From Thiohalobacter sp. (GTDB lineage Bacteria > Pseudomonadota > Gammaproteobacteria > DSM-19610): a DNA stretch of 8,727 bases. The stretch spans positions 1-8,727 of the forward strand of contig JALVCM010000378.1 of assembly GCA_027010005.1 (NCBI GenBank), written 5' to 3'. The number at the start of each line of letters is the position of its first letter. Position 1 is the first letter of the stretch. The translations under genes were made by a program, and so were the position numbers. Under the pieces are notes generated by a model. That model was not told the origin of the DNA, did not search any database, and saw nothing but the letters and a program-made list of their open reading frames with translations. This document shows positions 7,722-8,727 of the stretch, piece by piece.

Positions 7722-8727
7722 CTAAATAACAGCCTCTTCCACGGTTTGCGTAATCGCGGCAGAGGCTTTCAGGGAATCTGTTTCAGGGGTGTACAGGGTA
7801 TGACGGATCTGTTGCAGGGCATCGATCTGCTGCTTGGTTGCCCGCAGGCTGCTGTCCAGTTCCTTGATGCGTGCATCCAGGGTATCGCGTGACTCACTGA
7901 TACGGCGCAGCGTTTCCAGCCGTTTCTCCATGGTTGCCTTGTGGTCCTTGATCTGCCTGACCAGCGGGTTCATGACTTCCTTGAGCCAGGCATTGGCATC
8001 CTGGTTGGCCTTGTAGAACAGGCTGCGTGTATGGCTGACCAGCGAGATGAAGAATTTCTTGACCACAAAAGATTGTTCGGTAGCGGCCATCACCGGGCTG
8101 CGCCGGAAGCTCTCCGCTTCCTGGTAAAGACGTTCCAGGTCGGACGAGAAGCGCGCAGTAGAGAACTGTTTGGGCATGATCTGCGGCAGGCCGTGTTCCT
8201 CGTGGAATTTTTTGTAGGTGGCGCGGATCAGCATGCGGGTCTGCTCGGAGTGCGTGGTGACCTGGTCCATGGTGTCGCGGGCGCCGTCAAAGAAGGTTTC
8301 CATGCCGCGCTTCAGGCCGGCGGTCGTCCAGCTGTGGGTCATGGTTTCACGGGTTTTATTGATAAGCCGATCCAGTGCTTCCATGCTCAGTGCGTCGAGC
8401 ATGTTGCGTGCCTGGCTTTGCAGCAGCCGACGACTGTTCTGGAAGCTTTCGACATTGCGCAGGTAGGCAGCCTGTTCCTCACGTGACTTGCTCATGAGGT
8501 GCATGATGACATCGGCATTTTTACCGCGTAACGAGCGCAGCTCTGCCAGTTGTTTGGTGGTTTCGCTTTTCCGGCTCTCCAGTATGGCAAGATTTTCATC
8601 GACCATCCCGCCAACATGTTCAACAAGGTTGCTGCGGATGATCTCCTGCTTGCCCGGCAGAATGGTATTGGCGATATAGTTTTCAAGTTCGGGTATACGG
8701 CTGTCGTTGAGCAGTTTCTTTTCGCCG
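7722..8727 (-). CDS. Dynamin-like GTPase family protein, C-terminal part only (cut by window edge)
   Basis: The C-terminal 334 residues are visible, ending EEAVI at the stop 7722-7724. The frame stays open to base 8726, so the start lies outside; the ATG at 8606 is internal. Just before it the frame encodes SRIPELENYIANTILPGK, the segment that follows the GTPase domain in bacterial dynamin-family proteins (Ser-Arg-Ile-Pro plus a Glu-Asn-Tyr-Ile helix). The rest is long amphipathic helix, with likely coiled coils around visible residues 41-110 and 255-315. Residues near 160-240 (THSEQTRMLIRATYKKFHEE, then a FFISLVSHTRSLFYKA stretch) resemble the helical trunk of these proteins. The GTP-binding motifs would be in the missing part, so the call is by similarity of the remainder. 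Such proteins act at the membrane in remodelling or stress tolerance; the role here is unknown. No strong terminator hairpin is visible downstream. Another SMC-like coiled-coil protein is the main alternative. Confidence 0.65.
   Translation of the reverse strand, partial: GEKKLLNDSRIPELENYIANTILPGKQEIIRSNLVEHVGGMVDENLAILESRKSETTKQLAELRSLRGKNADVIMHLMSKSREEQAAYLRNVESFQNSRRLLQSQARNMLDALSMEALDRLINKTRETMTHSWTTAGLKRGMETFFDGARDTMDQVTTHSEQTRMLIRATYKKFHEEHGLPQIMPKQFSTARFSSDLERLYQEAESFRRSPVMAATEQSFVVKKFFISLVSHTRSLFYKANQDANAWLKEVMNPLVRQIKDHKATMEKRLETLRRISESRDTLDARIKELDSSLRATKQQIDALQQIRHTLYTPETDSLKASAAITQTVEEAVI

Noticed and set aside
7941..8486. Rightward 181-codon frame opposite the dynamin-like gene
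   Set aside because: It is the complement of a long helical coding frame, with no ribosome binding site or family match.

Overview
The window looks like ordinary chromosomal DNA of a gammaproteobacterium with moderately high GC (high 50s percent by eye). Two blocks support this. algC followed by argB, with pyrE beside a Crc/ExoIII-type gene, is the arrangement I recall from Pseudomonas and relatives. The ArgB and exonuclease proteins also match, from memory, the Pseudomonas versions along most of their length. Genus cannot be fixed from the sequence. I see no rRNA, tRNA, CRISPR array, transposase, phage or plasmid gene.

Layout, left to right. (1) The 3' part of algC (phosphomannomutase/phosphoglucomutase, cut by the left edge) and argB (N-acetylglutamate kinase) read rightward with a 2-nt gap and form one transcription unit. 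(2) A secreted DUF4124 protein with a long charged helical tail reads leftward and ends 6 nt from argB. A TSUP (TauE/SafE) permease reads rightward from the other side of a 33-nt gap. (3) A 120-nt spacer holds a dispersed-type repeat, with a 13-bp direct repeat and a perfect 8-bp hairpin. (4) pyrE reads leftward and is divergent from a rightward three-gene unit: a Crc-like exonuclease III/AP endonuclease, an AmpG-family permease, and a small TauE/DsbD-like membrane protein with an HCxGMCGG motif. The three genes overlap by 4 and 11 nt. (5) A secreted DUF4426 protein reads leftward, and its last codons overlap the end of the permease gene by 11 nt. Behind it, a dynamin-like protein also reads leftward. 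Only its C-terminal 334 residues are visible because it runs off the right edge.

How the genes work together: algC supplies Man-1-P or Glc-1-P for surface polysaccharide, argB commits glutamate to arginine, and pyrE makes OMP for pyrimidines. These are core metabolism and share a neighbourhood rather than a pathway. The exonuclease/AmpG-like/TauE-like unit is tightly packed and very probably co-transcribed, although its three products have no obvious common task (DNA repair, muropeptide recycling, metal or redox handling).

I did not find a convincing undescribed system. The most interesting points are four. The first is a gene in the Crc position that keeps the whole nuclease active site. 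The second is the spacer repeat. The third is the overlapping operon. The fourth is the incomplete dynamin-like gene at the right edge, whose other half and neighbours lie outside the window.
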